Source of the DNA: Holophagales bacterium
GTDB taxonomy: Bacteria > Acidobacteriota > Thermoanaerobaculia > UBA5066
Reading direction: 5' to 3'
Assembly (NCBI GenBank): GCA_016716705.1
Contig: JADJVF010000002.1
Location: 186,001-250,000 of the forward strand
DNA length: 64,000 nucleotides
The notes under the pieces were generated by a model, which saw only the letters and a list, made by a program, of their open reading frames with translations, had not been told where the DNA came from and did no database searches. A program made the translations under genes and the position numbers. Position 1 is the first letter of the stretch, and the number at the start of each line of letters is the position of its first letter. Below are positions 46,830 to 56,652 of this stretch, piece after piece.

Positions 46830-49800
46830 TCAGGGCGCCAGCAGCCCCACCCCTTCCTTCGCCGCCTTCTCCCGGAAGGCGTCCACGTCCTTCGCCCAGA
46901 ACGCGTCGAGGTCGGCGAGGTACTTCGCCAGTCGGGCTTCGGCCTGACGGAGCCGTTCGAGGTGCGTCGGGCTGGGCGGCGCCCAAGAGGAGGTGAGATT
47001 CCCGGCGGCGGCCTGGAGGTCCTGCGCTACGCGGTCGCGCGCCGGTATTCCCGCATCCTCTGGAGGGCTCCAGAGGAGGTTCTCCTTTTCCGTCAGCGCC
47101 TTCTTCAACGCAGCGGCTTCCTTTGCGAAGGGCGTCTCGTTCGCCTTCCGCCGCTCGGCCGGGTCGCGGAGCGTCTCGTTCCTGCGCCGCAGCCTCTCCT
47201 CCAGGGCCGACACGTCGTCGCGCGTCCGGCGGATCCGGATCGCCGCCTCCGCCGCCTTCTCCTGCAGCTCGCCCGCCCGCTCGATCTCCGCCCACCGCTT
47301 CGCCCAGTCAGCCGCGGTGTTCTTCGACCGCGGGTCGGGAAGGACCGCCACCTTCGCGCTCGCGCTGGCGTCCTTGAACGTCAGCGTCACCGTGTAGTCC
47401 CCAGGAGGAACCTCGGGACCAGAGGCCAGCCACTCGGGCAGCGGGCCGGCGTCGGCCGCGCGCGGGAATCGGCGCCACGCGTCGCGTCCGAGGTCCCACG
47501 CCACGCGGCTCACGCCCAGCCGCGCGGGGGCGTCGAAGACCCTCACGAGCTTCCCGGCCGCGTCCGTCACGCGGACCGAGATCCTCGGCCGCGACGGGTC
47601 GGCCCCGTCCTCGCCCTCGCCTCCGCGACCGCCTCTCCCGCGGCGCGCAGAGGGCGGCTCCTCCTCGCCCGCCGCCGGAAGGCCCGGTGCGTTCAGGGTG
47701 AACGTGAGAAGCGCTCCGTACGGCCTCGCCGTGCCGGCGAAATCGGCTGCGCCCGCCCCCGTCACCCCGTCCTCCGGCGCGCGCCAGTGCTGCCGTGCGG
47801 GCACCGGCGCGAAGAGATGGAGCGGCTTTCCGAGCGCCTCCTCCGTCATCTCGCGGAAGGGCGTCAGGTCGTCGAGGATCCAGATCGCGCGGCCGTGCGT
47901 CGCGATGACGAGGTCGCCCTCCGTCGGGTGGATGACGAGGTCCATCACCGACGCCGTCGGGATCGTCTTCGAGAGGTGCAGCCACCCCTTCCCGCCGTCG
48001 AGCGAGGCGTAGAGCCCCGTCTCCGTTCCGAGGAAGAGGAGGTCCTTCTTCACGGGGTCCTGCACGATCGCGAGCGCGTACCCCTTCACGGCGGGCGTCA
48101 CGAGGCTCTTCCAGCTCTTCCCGGAATCGTCCGTCCGGTAGACGTACGGTGCCGGATCGCCCCAGCGGTGGTTGTCGAGGACGGCGAACGCCGTCGCCGC
48201 GTCGTGCCGCGACGGCTCGATCGCCGCCACGTGCGCGTTCTTCGGCGCGCCCGGCGGCAGCGCCTTCTCGACGGACGTCCAGGTCGCCCCGCCGTCGCGC
48301 GTCACGTGGATCCGCCCGTCGTCCGACCCGGTCCAGATCGTCCCCTTCGCCGCCGGGCTCGGGGCGATCGTGACGAGCGTCGTGTAGTTCTCGGCCGCCG
48401 TCACGTCGAGCGTCAGGCCCCCGCTGGTCTCCTGCTTCTGCCACCCGGGGTTGTTCGTCGTCAGGTCGGGGCTCACCGTCTCCCACGTCTCGCCCCGGTC
48501 CTTCGAGCGGTGGACGAACTGGCTCCCGAGCCAGACCGTCGCCGGCTCGAACGGGTCGACCGCGAGCGCCGCGTTCCAGTTGAACCGCAGCTTCGTCCCT
48601 TCGGGCGCCTGCGGCTTGGCGTCGCGGCGCTCGCCGGTCGTCACGTTCCAGCGCATCAGGTTCCCGCCCTGCGAGAGGGACCACCCGCGCGCCGGGTCCT
48701 CCGGGTCGGGGAGCGTCTCGAACCCGTCGCCCCCGCCGACCACCTTCCAGTGGTGCGCCTGGATTCCGCCCCGCTGCCAGACGGAAGACGGGCCGCGCCA
48801 CGAGTTGTTGTCCTGCAGCCCCCCGTAGACGTTGTAGGGGATCTCGCCGTCGACGGCCACGTGGTAGTACTGCGCGAGCGGCAGCGTCCCGACGAAGCGG
48901 AACGTCTCGCCCCGGTCGCGGCTCTCGTACATCCCGCCGTCGTTGCCGAGGAGCATCCGCCGCGGATCCTTCGGGTCGATCCAGAGGGCGTGGTGGTCCA
49001 CGTGGACCTGCTGGCGCCCCGTCCCGCGGAGGTTCTCGAACGTCTTCCCGCCGTCCGTCGAGACGCGCAGCTGCGTCGCGAGCGAGTAGACCCGGTTCGG
49101 CTGCTGGGGGTCGACCCGGATGTCGGCGTAGTAGAAGGGGCGCGGGTTCGCCGAGGGGGAGTCGTTCACGACCTCGAAGCGCCGCCCGCCGTTCTCCGAG
49201 CGAAGGAGGACGCTCTTCTCCGCCTCGACGACGGCGTAGACGACCTCCGGGTGCCCGTCGCAGAACGCGAGCCCGATCCGCCCGAGCGGCCCCTTCGGGA
49301 CCCCTTCCTTCTCGCCGAGCTTCGTCCAGCTCTCGCCGCCGTCCCACGTCACGTGGAGCCCGGACCCGGGGCCACCGGAGCGGAAGAGGTACGGCGTCCG
49401 CCGGAAGTCCCACATCGCCGCGAGAAGGTGATCGGGATTCCCCGGGTCGAGCGCGAGGTCGGCACAGCCCGTCTTCTCGTCGACGTGAAGGACCTTCTTC
49501 CAGCTCTTCCCGCCGTCGGTGGTCCGGAAGACTCCCCGCTCCGGCCCGTCGGTCCACGCCGGCCCCACCGCGCAGGCCCAGGCCGTTCCCGGGTCACGCG
49601 GGTGGAGGAGGATCCGGTGGATCCGCTCGGTCTTCGCGAGGCCGACGTTCGTCCACGTCTTTCCCCCGTCGCGGGTCACGTAGACGCCGTCGCCGTGGGA
49701 GATGCTGTTGCGCAGGTTCCCTTCGCCCGTCCCGACCCAGACGACGTCGGGCGTCCGCGGGTCGACCGCCAGGGCGCCGATCGCGTGGACCGGCTGCTCG

Positions 49801-50048
49801 TCGAAGACGGGGTCGAACGTGAGGCCGCCGTTCGTCGACTTCCAGACGCCGCCCGACGCCGCGCCCACGAAGACGATCCGCGGGTCGCCCGCAAAGGCGT
49901 CGATGGCGGCGATCCGGCCGCTCATCCCCGCCGGCCCGATGCTCCGGGCCTTCAGCCCCTCGAGCCGGGCGGGATCGACCGCCGCGATCGCGGCGGTTGC
50001 GGTGAGAAGGACGGCGGCGAGCGAGACGCGAGCGAGACGACCGGTCAT
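46830..50048 (-). CDS. Secreted sortilin/BNR-type beta-propeller protein
   Basis: A 1072-residue exported protein with a signal peptide (SLAAVLLTATAAIA). Residues 30-760 contain many BNR/sortilin blades with Asp-box-like sequences (VWKSTNGGLTF, VYVTRDGGKTWTNV, VFRTTDGGKSWKKV, IHVTRDGGATWTSV, YRTDDSGKSWKSL). A FlgD/Ig-like beta domain follows (about 830-910; DAAGKLVRVFDAPARLG...VAWDLGRDAWRRF, PPGDYTVTLTF). The C-terminal 130 residues are helical. The family is often labelled glycosyl hydrolase, but no catalytic residues of GH74 or sialidases can be assigned, so I call only the fold. Single gene, divergent from the glycosyltransferase pair. Confidence 0.8.
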   Translation of the reverse strand: MTGRLARVSLAAVLLTATAAIAAVDPARLEGLKARSIGPAGMSGRIAAIDAFAGDPRIVFVGAASGGVWKSTNGGLTFDPVFDEQPVHAIGALAVDPRTPDVVWVGTGEGNLRNSISHGDGVYVTRDGGKTWTNVGLAKTERIHRILLHPRDPGTAWACAVGPAWTDGPERGVFRTTDGGKSWKKVLHVDEKTGCADLALDPGNPDHLLAAMWDFRRTPYLFRSGGPGSGLHVTWDGGESWTKLGEKEGVPKGPLGRIGLAFCDGHPEVVYAVVEAEKSVLLRSENGGRRFEVVNDSPSANPRPFYYADIRVDPQQPNRVYSLATQLRVSTDGGKTFENLRGTGRQQVHVDHHALWIDPKDPRRMLLGNDGGMYESRDRGETFRFVGTLPLAQYYHVAVDGEIPYNVYGGLQDNNSWRGPSSVWQRGGIQAHHWKVVGGGDGFETLPDPEDPARGWSLSQGGNLMRWNVTTGERRDAKPQAPEGTKLRFNWNAALAVDPFEPATVWLGSQFVHRSKDRGETWETVSPDLTTNNPGWQKQETSGGLTLDVTAAENYTTLVTIAPSPAAKGTIWTGSDDGRIHVTRDGGATWTSVEKALPPGAPKNAHVAAIEPSRHDAATAFAVLDNHRWGDPAPYVYRTDDSGKSWKSLVTPAVKGYALAIVQDPVKKDLLFLGTETGLYASLDGGKGWLHLSKTIPTASVMDLVIHPTEGDLVIATHGRAIWILDDLTPFREMTEEALGKPLHLFAPVPARQHWRAPEDGVTGAGAADFAGTARPYGALLTFTLNAPGLPAAGEEEPPSARRGRGGRGGEGEDGADPSRPRISVRVTDAAGKLVRVFDAPARLGVSRVAWDLGRDAWRRFPRAADAGPLPEWLASGPEVPPGDYTVTLTFKDASASAKVAVLPDPRSKNTAADWAKRWAEIERAGELQEKAAEAAIRIRRTRDDVSALEERLRRRNETLRDPAERRKANETPFAKEAAALKKALTEKENLLWSPPEDAGIPARDRVAQDLQAAAGNLTSSWAPPSPTHLERLRQAEARLAKYLADLDAFWAKDVDAFREKAAKEGVGLLAP

Positions 50049-50298
50049 GAAGCCTCCACGCCGGGAACCGGCGGGGAGACGTTAGCAGGAGCGCCGCGGC
50101 CGTGGGGCCGCGGCCGTAGACGAAGGAGTCGGGGACAGGGACAATCCCTTGCTTGAGAAAAGCCGCCCGGACATGCGATCCCACCCGTGCAACGTGGGAT
50201 GAGCACTGGGATGCGATCCGGCCGGGCTCTTCGCTTTCTGGCCCGATTGCGACGCTCCGGCGAGCGCGCGCCGCGATCTTCGTGGCGAGGCGCCCCTC
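50049..50298. other. Divergent intergenic region with nested inverted and direct repeats
   Basis: The gap between the sortilin-like gene and the GT2 gene has three small inverted repeats: a 9-bp GC-rich stem at 50093-50114, AGGGA/TCCCT at 50137-50149 and ATCCCAC/GTGGGAT at 50178-50200. ATGCGATCC occurs twice in direct orientation (50173-50181 and 50211-50219), 38 bases apart. No coding sequence is supported here; it is probably the promoter and operator region of the two genes. Confidence 0.45.
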
Positions 50299-51015
50299 GT
50301 GAGGCTCTCCGTGGTCATCGCCGCCCTGGACGAGCGGCAAAACGTCGAGCCCCTCACCCGTCGCCTTGCCGCCGTCCTGGACGGTCTCGCGGGTCACACG
50401 TGGGAGATCGTTTACGTCGTGGAAGGAACCGACGGGACCAGGGACGTCCTGGAGACCCTCGCTGGCGAGATCCCGGGCATCCGCGTCCTCTACCAGCCCG
50501 AGCCGCAGGGCCTCGGCGCCGCGTTTCGACGTGGCTTCGCCGCTGCGGCACCCGACGCCGACGTCGTCGTCACGATGGACGCCGACCTGAACCACCAGCC
50601 CGAGGAGCTCCCGCGCCTCCTCGAGGCTTTCCTCGGACGCGGCTGCGACATCCTCGTCGGCTCGCGCTTCACGCCCGGCGGAAGCGTGGACCGGGTGCCG
50701 GCGTGGAAGATCGCCCTCAGCCGGAGCCTGAATCCGCTCATGAGGCTGGCCTTCCGGATGAACGTCCGCGACCTCACCTCCGGCTACCGCCTCTACAGGC
50801 GGGAAGCTCTCCGAGCGGTCCCCTTCTCGAGCAACAACTTCGCGTTCCTCCCCGAGCTTCTCTTCGAGGCCGCCGCCCGGGGGCTGCGCATCGAAGAGGC
50901 GCCGATCCGGTTCACGTACCGCATTCACGGCCGGTCCAAGATGGCGCTCTGGAGGACGAGCTGCAGCTACGTCGGGCTCTTCCTGCGCAGGCTGACGGGT
51001 ACGGCGGCCCGATGA
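50299..51015 (+). CDS. Family 2 glycosyltransferase, polyprenyl-phosphate sugar synthase type
   Basis: A 238-residue soluble GT-A enzyme resembling dolichol-phosphate mannose synthase (DPM1). Motifs: SVVIAALDERQNVEPL, VVTMDADLNHQPEELPRL (DxD metal site), GSRFTPGG and TSGYRLYRREAL. There is no C-terminal membrane domain. It should charge polyprenyl phosphate with a hexose. Its stop overlaps the start of the next membrane glycosyltransferase (ATGA), which would use that lipid donor, so the two form a functional pair. Start GTG 50299. Confidence 0.85.
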   Translation: MRLSVVIAALDERQNVEPLTRRLAAVLDGLAGHTWEIVYVVEGTDGTRDVLETLAGEIPGIRVLYQPEPQGLGAAFRRGFAAAAPDADVVVTMDADLNHQPEELPRLLEAFLGRGCDILVGSRFTPGGSVDRVPAWKIALSRSLNPLMRLAFRMNVRDLTSGYRLYRREALRAVPFSSNNFAFLPELLFEAAARGLRIEEAPIRFTYRIHGRSKMALWRTSCSYVGLFLRRLTGTAAR

Positions 51016-52802
51016 GTCTCGTGCGGCGAGCCTCCGGAAATCTCGTCGCGACGACCCTGGGCGCCTTCGTCACGCTGCAGCTTCTCGCGGCCCTCGTGCG
51101 GGTCCATCGCCACGTCCTCTTCTGGTGGGACGACGCGCCCCGCGCCTTCGTCGCCTTCTCCTGGACGTGGGTCCTCGCACTGTCCGTGGTCGGAGGCCTC
51201 TCGGCCGCCTGGCTCGCAGGGAAGATCGAGCCGATGCTCCCCGAGAAGAACGCTTCGGAACGGGCCGGCTTCGCCGTGGCGGGGGTTACGCTCCTTGCCG
51301 CGATCGGGGTTGCGCTCCGGTTCGTCGCGCCCGTGTCGATCCCACCCGGGGTCTGGCTCGACGTCATCGCGGAGGCGGAACGGCTGCTCCGCACTCCTCA
51401 GGACGTCCCCTGGCTCGGAGGGACGCCGATCTGGCCTCCGGGAGGCCACGAGATCGTCTCCCACCTCCTCCTGCGCTTCTACCAGGGCCTTCTCCTCGTC
51501 TTCGGGCGCGGCGACGCCGGCATCCTCTCCCTCTCCGCCGTCCCCGCGGCCCTGACGGTCCCCGCTGCCGGATGGCTCGCGTACGAGGCGTTCGGCCGAA
51601 GGGCGTCGGTCCTCGCCGCGGCTTTCGTCGCCTTCTCGAGCCGGTCGCTGGCCCTCTCACGCTGGGGGTACACGCCCGCGACCCTCGTCCCCCTCGCCCT
51701 GGCGGCCGTCGCCGCGGCGCTCGCCGCCCGCCGCAGGCGAAGCCTTCCGCTGGCCGCCCTCTCCGGTGTCTTCGCCGGGCTCGCGATGCACACCCACTCC
51801 TCCGCCATCGTCGTCCCGGTCGCCCTCGCGGCCTGGAGCGCCGGGACCTGGAAGGAACCAGGGGCTCGCGGCCGAGCCGCCGTCGCCGCGGGGGCGGCGC
51901 TCCTGGCGGCGGGACCGTGGCTGATCGGATTCGTCCAGCATCCCGGGTACTTCGGCGGGCGTCTCCGCGACGTCAACGTGAGCAACCCCGTCCGCGACAT
52001 CGATACGCGACACGCGGGCCCCGCGACCCGGCTCGCCCTCAACGCCATCGACTACACGGGCCTCTTCGTCTTCACGAAGGACCCGAACGGCCGGCACGGC
52101 TTCCCGGAGCGGGCGGCCGCCCCCGTGGCGATCGGGTTTGCCACCCTGGTCGGGTTCGCCGTCCTCCTGGGGCGAAGCGTGAAGGACCCGGGCGCCCCGC
52201 GCGCGATCCTCTGGCTCGCTGCCGGCAGCCTCGCGGCCGGGGTCCTGTCGGACCCGGGGGGTGCGCCGAACACGGTGCGGGCCTGCATCCTCGTCGCGAC
52301 CGGCTTCGTCGTCGCCGCGTGGGTCGTCGACGGAATCGCCGGCCGGGTCGCCATGCGGACAGGGACTCGCCCCGGAGTCCTTCTCCTGCTCGTCGGGACC
52401 GGCTTCTTCGTCCGGGAGACGGTCCCCTTCCTCACGGAGTGGTCGGAGCACCCCCTGGTGAGCGTCGGGTTCTGCCCGGAGGAGTCCGATGCCGGCCGCC
52501 TTCTGAGGCCCCTCGGGCCCGCGCCGGTCTTCCTCGGGGCGGGCTCGGTCGAGGTTCCTCTGGTCCTCGAGACCCTGGCTGCCTCGCCGGACGCCCGGGT
52601 CGCGGTGCCGGTCCTCCCGGCGAGAACGCCCTCACAGCTTCTCGCCAGCCCGCCACGGGTGTCTTCCTTCTGGCTCGTCGCGACCCGGCGCTTTCCCGAG
52701 CCCCTCGCGGCCGCAGGGTGGACGATCTCCGTTCCCGTTCGGGCGGGATCGGGGCGCGCGCTCCACGTCTTCCGCGTCCGCCCGCCGGGTCCGCCTCGCT
52801 GA
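51012..52802 (+). CDS. GT-C membrane glycosyltransferase (family 39-like)
   Basis: A 596-residue polytopic protein with about twelve hydrophobic segments. PPGVWLDVIAEAERLL after an early helix pair, and WAPGGHEI-like IWPPGGHEIVSHLLLRFY, fit the first periplasmic loop and donor region of GT-C enzymes that take sugars from polyprenyl phosphate. Residues 440-596 form a largely soluble periplasmic C-terminal domain. Coupled by ATGA overlap to the DPM1-like gene, which would supply its donor. Acceptor unknown; envelope glycan, lipid or protein glycosylation are all possible. Confidence 0.72.
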   Translation: MSLVRRASGNLVATTLGAFVTLQLLAALVRVHRHVLFWWDDAPRAFVAFSWTWVLALSVVGGLSAAWLAGKIEPMLPEKNASERAGFAVAGVTLLAAIGVALRFVAPVSIPPGVWLDVIAEAERLLRTPQDVPWLGGTPIWPPGGHEIVSHLLLRFYQGLLLVFGRGDAGILSLSAVPAALTVPAAGWLAYEAFGRRASVLAAAFVAFSSRSLALSRWGYTPATLVPLALAAVAAALAARRRRSLPLAALSGVFAGLAMHTHSSAIVVPVALAAWSAGTWKEPGARGRAAVAAGAALLAAGPWLIGFVQHPGYFGGRLRDVNVSNPVRDIDTRHAGPATRLALNAIDYTGLFVFTKDPNGRHGFPERAAAPVAIGFATLVGFAVLLGRSVKDPGAPRAILWLAAGSLAAGVLSDPGGAPNTVRACILVATGFVVAAWVVDGIAGRVAMRTGTRPGVLLLLVGTGFFVRETVPFLTEWSEHPLVSVGFCPEESDAGRLLRPLGPAPVFLGAGSVEVPLVLETLAASPDARVAVPVLPARTPSQLLASPPRVSSFWLVATRRFPEPLAAAGWTISVPVRAGSGRALHVFRVRPPGPPR

Positions 52803-52859
52803 CGCGGGCGGCTCTCGGCGGGCGGCTCGACCGATGACGAAAGCGCGCCCGCGCCGCGT

Positions 52860-53453
52860 CTACTTCGTGACGGCGGTCTTGGCGCGGGTGACCGACTCGA
52901 TGACGACCGGAGTGAGCGGTACGTTCTGCATCCCGCCCTTCGTCCCCGTCGGGACGGCCTTGATCTTGTCGACGACGTCCATTCCCTGGACGACCTTCCC
53001 GAAGACGCAGTAGCCGATCCCGTCGCGGGAGGTGTCGCGGTAGTCGAGGAAGGCGTTGTCCTTCACGTTGACGAAGAACTGCGCCGTCGCGCTGTTCGGC
53101 TCGCCCGTCCGCGCCATCGCGACCGTCCCGACGACGTTCTTCAGCTTGTTGCCCGCCTCGTTGACGATCGGCGCGCGCGTCGCCTTCTTCGTCATCTCCT
53201 TGTCGAGCCCGCCCCCCTGGACCATGAATCCGTCGATGACCCGGTGGAAGACCGTCCCCGGGTAGAAGCCCTCGTCGACGTAGAGGAGGAAGTTCTTCAC
53301 CGTCTCCGGAGCCTTCTCGGGATAGAGCTCGATCGTGAAGCTCCCCATCGACGTCTTCACGACGACCGAGGGGTTCGTGGAGGTCTGGGCCGAGGCGGTG
53401 ACGACCGCCAGGAGCGGCAGGAGGAGGAATACGCAGGTCAGCGTCTGCTTCAT
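52860..53453 (-). CDS. Exported cyclophilin-type peptidyl-prolyl isomerase
   Basis: A 197-residue enzyme with a signal peptide (LTCVFLLLPLLAVVTASA) and a complete cyclophilin domain: FHRVIDGFMVQGGG (catalytic Arg), GTVAMARTGEPNSATAQFFV and FGKVVQGMDVVDKI. It would accelerate proline isomerisation in periplasmic proteins. ATG 53453 is chosen over an ATG 18 bases upstream because the signal peptide begins there. It lies 28 bases downstream of tex. Confidence 0.9.
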   Translation of the reverse strand: MKQTLTCVFLLLPLLAVVTASAQTSTNPSVVVKTSMGSFTIELYPEKAPETVKNFLLYVDEGFYPGTVFHRVIDGFMVQGGGLDKEMTKKATRAPIVNEAGNKLKNVVGTVAMARTGEPNSATAQFFVNVKDNAFLDYRDTSRDGIGYCVFGKVVQGMDVVDKIKAVPTGTKGGMQNVPLTPVVIESVTRAKTAVTK

Positions 53454-53481
53454 GGTGGAAAGTTCTAGCACAGGTGCCCCT

Positions 53482-55842
53482 TCACTTCTTCAGGTTCGCG
53501 AGGCCGGCCCAGCGGCGGTCGACCTCGGGCTTCGGCGGCTCGGGACGGGCCTGTGGCTTCGGCACCGGGGTTCTCGACTCCGGCGGCCGGCCTCCCGGCC
53601 TCGCGCCCCGCTCCGTCCCGCTCCCCGGCGCGTCGCCGCGCGGCGCGGCGACCGCCGGTTCTCCGAGCCGCATCGTCAGCGAGATCCGCTGCTTGGCGAG
53701 GTCGACCGCGAGGACCTTCACCTGCACCCGGTCGCCCGGGTTCACCACCTCGCGCGGGTCCTTCACGAACCGCGTCGACGAGAGCTGCGAGATGTGGACG
53801 AGGCCGTCCTGGTGGACGCCGACGTCGACGAACGCCCCGAAATTCGTCACGTTCGTGACGATGCCGGGACAGGTCATCCCCTCCTTCAGGTCGGAGACCT
53901 GGTTCACCCCCTCGAGGAACGAGAACGGGACGAAGCCCTCGCGCGGGTCGCGCCCCGGCTTCTCGAGCTCCTTGACGACGTCCTCGAAGGTGAAGGCTCC
54001 GAGCGACTCCTTCAGCTCCTTCGACCCCTTCACGAGCGTCACGCCCGGCCCGACGAGGTCGGTCACCTTCTTCCCGAGGCCAGAGGCGAACGTTTCGAGG
54101 GCCTCGTACCGCTCGGGGTGGACCCCGGTGTTGTCGAGCGGGTTCTCGCCGCCCGCGATCCGGAGGAAGCCCGCCGCCTGCTCGAACGTCTTCTTCGAGA
54201 AGCGCGGCACCTCCAGCAGCTCGGGCCGCGAGGAGAAGAGCCCCTTCGTCTCGCGCCGCGCCACGATCGCCTTCCCGAGCGCCGGCCCGATGCCCGAGAC
54301 GTGCGCGAGGAGGTGCGGCGAGGCGGTGTTGAGGTTCACGCCGACCTGGTTCACGGCCGAGTCGACGACGGTGTCGAGCCTCTTCTTCAGCGCGTGGGGA
54401 GACACGTCGTGCTGGTACTGCCCGACGCCGATCGACTTCGGGTCGACCTTCACCAGCTCGGCGAGCGGGTCCTGCAGCCGCCGCGCGATCGAGATCGCGC
54501 CGCGGATCGTCAGGTCGAGGTCGGGGAACTCCTCGCGCGCCGTCTCGCTCGCGCTGTAGATCGACGCCCCCGACTCGTTCACGAGGACGACCGGCACGTC
54601 GAGCCCCGCCTCGCGGAGCGCCTCGCGGACGAACGCCTCCGCCTCGCGGCCGCCCGTCCCGTTCCCCACCGCCACGCAGCGGATCGCGGCCGTCTTCACG
54701 CTCTCCACGAGCGTCCGCCGCGCCCGCTCGCGCGAGTCGTCCCCCTGAAGGTGGATCACCGTCGAGGCGACGTACTTCCCCGAGCCGTCGACGACGGCCA
54801 GCTTGCAGCCGGTGCGAAGCCCCGGGTCGACGCCGAGGACCGCCTTCGGGCCGAACGGCGCGGCGAGGAGGACCTTGCGGACGTTCTCGGCGAAGACGTG
54901 GATCGCCGCCTCGTCGGCCACGTCCTTCAGCGCCTTGTGGACCTCCGCCTCGATCGAGAGGAGGACGTGCGCCTTCAGCGCGAAGCGCGCCGCCTTCTTC
55001 AGGAAGGGCTGGGCCGGCGTCGCGGCCCCCGCGCCCGCCGCCCGCTCGAACTGGGCGAGCAGCCGTTCCTCGAAGCCGGGGTGCTTCGGCGCGTCGCCGA
55101 GCGAGAGCGTCAGCTCCTTCTCGAGCCAGCCGCGCCGCATCGCGAGGTAGCGGTGCGACGACTCCGGCTTCATCAGCGAGGCGACGGAGTCCCGGAAGTC
55201 GAAGTACATCTCGTACTTGCTCGCCGGCTTCGGCTCCTCCCCCTTCCCAGAGGAGAGGCCGCCCCGCTCGAACGCCTCCCGGCGGACGTACTGCCGCAGT
55301 TCCTCCGTCTCCGAGAGCCGCTCGATCACGATCTCGACGGCCCCCTGGAGCGCCCCGGGAACCTCCGCAAACCCGGCTTCGGGGTTGAGGAAGGCCGCGG
55401 CTTTCGCCTCCGGCGTCTCGGCAGCAAGAGGAGACAGGACTCCGTGCCCGACGTCCCAGAGCCAGTCGGCCAGGGGTTCAAGGCCCGCTTCGCGGGCGAT
55501 CACGGCCTTCGTCTTCCGCTTCTTCTTGTAGGGGAGGTAGAGGTCCTCGAGCGTCGGGAGGTCGAACGTGGCGAGGAGCCTCTCCTTCAGCTCCGGGGTC
55601 AGCTTCCCCTGCGCCTCGATCTCGCCGACGACGAACGCCTGCCGCTTGACGACCTCGTCCCACGTCTCCTTCGCGTCGAGGACGGCCAGCACAGCCACCT
55701 CGTCGAGGCCCCCCGTGGCCTCCTTCCGGTAGCGCGCGATGAACGGGACGGTGCCCCCCTCGGCCCCGAGGGCGAGGACGGCGGCGGCGGAGCGGGGAGG
55801 GATGCCGGGGTGCTTTTCCTGGAACCAGGTTTCGAAGTTCAC
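53482..55842 (-). CDS. tex: Tex-family RNA-binding transcription accessory protein
   Basis: A 786-residue cytoplasmic protein. Tex N-terminal domain (FIARYRKEATGGLDEVAV, LEDLYLPYKKKRKTKA), the YqgF-like RNase-H fold (VLGVDPGLRTGCKLAVVD), tandem helix-hairpin-helix (NLNTASPHLLAHVSGIGPAL) and a C-terminal S1 domain (GIVTNVTNFGAFVDVGVHQDG). Residues 715-786 are a Pro/Arg-rich tail. GTG 55842 is the start; the frame is open further upstream, into the palindrome at 55879, but that part has no homology-like features. Confidence 0.93.
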   Translation of the reverse strand: MNFETWFQEKHPGIPPRSAAAVLALGAEGGTVPFIARYRKEATGGLDEVAVLAVLDAKETWDEVVKRQAFVVGEIEAQGKLTPELKERLLATFDLPTLEDLYLPYKKKRKTKAVIAREAGLEPLADWLWDVGHGVLSPLAAETPEAKAAAFLNPEAGFAEVPGALQGAVEIVIERLSETEELRQYVRREAFERGGLSSGKGEEPKPASKYEMYFDFRDSVASLMKPESSHRYLAMRRGWLEKELTLSLGDAPKHPGFEERLLAQFERAAGAGAATPAQPFLKKAARFALKAHVLLSIEAEVHKALKDVADEAAIHVFAENVRKVLLAAPFGPKAVLGVDPGLRTGCKLAVVDGSGKYVASTVIHLQGDDSRERARRTLVESVKTAAIRCVAVGNGTGGREAEAFVREALREAGLDVPVVLVNESGASIYSASETAREEFPDLDLTIRGAISIARRLQDPLAELVKVDPKSIGVGQYQHDVSPHALKKRLDTVVDSAVNQVGVNLNTASPHLLAHVSGIGPALGKAIVARRETKGLFSSRPELLEVPRFSKKTFEQAAGFLRIAGGENPLDNTGVHPERYEALETFASGLGKKVTDLVGPGVTLVKGSKELKESLGAFTFEDVVKELEKPGRDPREGFVPFSFLEGVNQVSDLKEGMTCPGIVTNVTNFGAFVDVGVHQDGLVHISQLSSTRFVKDPREVVNPGDRVQVKVLAVDLAKQRISLTMRLGEPAVAAPRGDAPGSGTERGARPGGRPPESRTPVPKPQARPEPPKPEVDRRWAGLANLKK

Positions 55843-55878
55843 GCCGGATGATCGCAGAGGAGCACCCCGGCCGCCGGC

Positions 55879-55937
55879 GGTGCCAGGCGTGCAATCGTGT
55901 ATTGTTTTCAACAATACACGATTGCACGCCTGGCACC
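55879..55937. repeat. 59-bp perfect palindrome, copy 1
   Basis: Two perfectly complementary 28-base arms around a TTC loop, beginning GGTGCCAGGCGTG and ending with its complement. It lies in the 113-base gap between the DJ-1/PfpI stop and the tex start. The arms contain GCAATCG where copy 3 has GCATTCG and copy 2 has GAAACCG; each change is matched in the opposite arm. In RNA it would form one long hairpin. Confidence 0.95.
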
Positions 55938-55955
55938 GGGCTCCGGGGCGCGCCG

Positions 55956-56537
55956 TCAGGGCTCGATCTTCGTCCCGAGGACCTTCAGGAACGCCGCGAG
56001 CCAGGCCGGGTGCGCGGGCCAGGCGGGCGCCGTGACGAGGTTCCCGTCGACGTGCGCGGCGTCGACGGGGATCGCCATGTACTTCCCCTCGGCGCGCGTC
56101 ACGTCGGGGCCGCAGGCCGGGTAGGCGCTGCACTCGCGCCCGCCGAGCACCCCGGCAGCCGCGAGGAGCTGCGCGCCGTGGCAGATCGAGGCGATCGGCT
56201 TCTTGGCCGCGGAGAAGTGGCGGACGATCTCGATGACCTTCTCGTTCAGGCGGATGTACTCGGGGGCGCGGCCGCCCGGGACGAGGAGGGCGTCGTAGTC
56301 GGCGGCCTTCACGTCGTCGAACGAGGCGTTCAGGGCGAAGAGGTGCCCCGGCTTCTCGGAGTAGGTCTGGTCCCCCTCGAAGTCGTGGACGGCGGTCTTC
56401 ACCTTGTCGCCCGCCTTCTTCCCCGGGCAGACGGCGTGGACCGTGTGCCCCACCATCTGGAGCGCCTGGAACGGGACCATGACCTCGTAGTCCTCCACGA
56501 AGTCGCCGACGAGAAACAGGATCTTCTTCACGCTCAT
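55956..56537 (-). CDS. DJ-1/PfpI family protein
   Basis: A 193-residue protein of the glutamine-amidotransferase-like fold. The nucleophile elbow ICHGAQLLAAAGVLGG contains the conserved Cys; the upstream YDALLVPGGRAPEYIR and C-terminal DAAHVDGNLVTAPAWP match the family. Members act as glyoxalases/deglycases, chaperones or proteases under stress; the precise role is not evident. Single gene between recQ and the first palindrome. Confidence 0.88.
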   Translation of the reverse strand: MSVKKILFLVGDFVEDYEVMVPFQALQMVGHTVHAVCPGKKAGDKVKTAVHDFEGDQTYSEKPGHLFALNASFDDVKAADYDALLVPGGRAPEYIRLNEKVIEIVRHFSAAKKPIASICHGAQLLAAAGVLGGRECSAYPACGPDVTRAEGKYMAIPVDAAHVDGNLVTAPAWPAHPAWLAAFLKVLGTKIEP

Positions 56538-56652
56538 GAGTCCTCCGATCGGTTCGGGTGTCGGGGCGCCGGGGCGCCGCCGCGTCTCGGCCTGATCCTA
56601 CCGCCGGGACGTTGCGTTCTCGCGAACCCGTGGCCGGGCCGCGCGCACGGCC

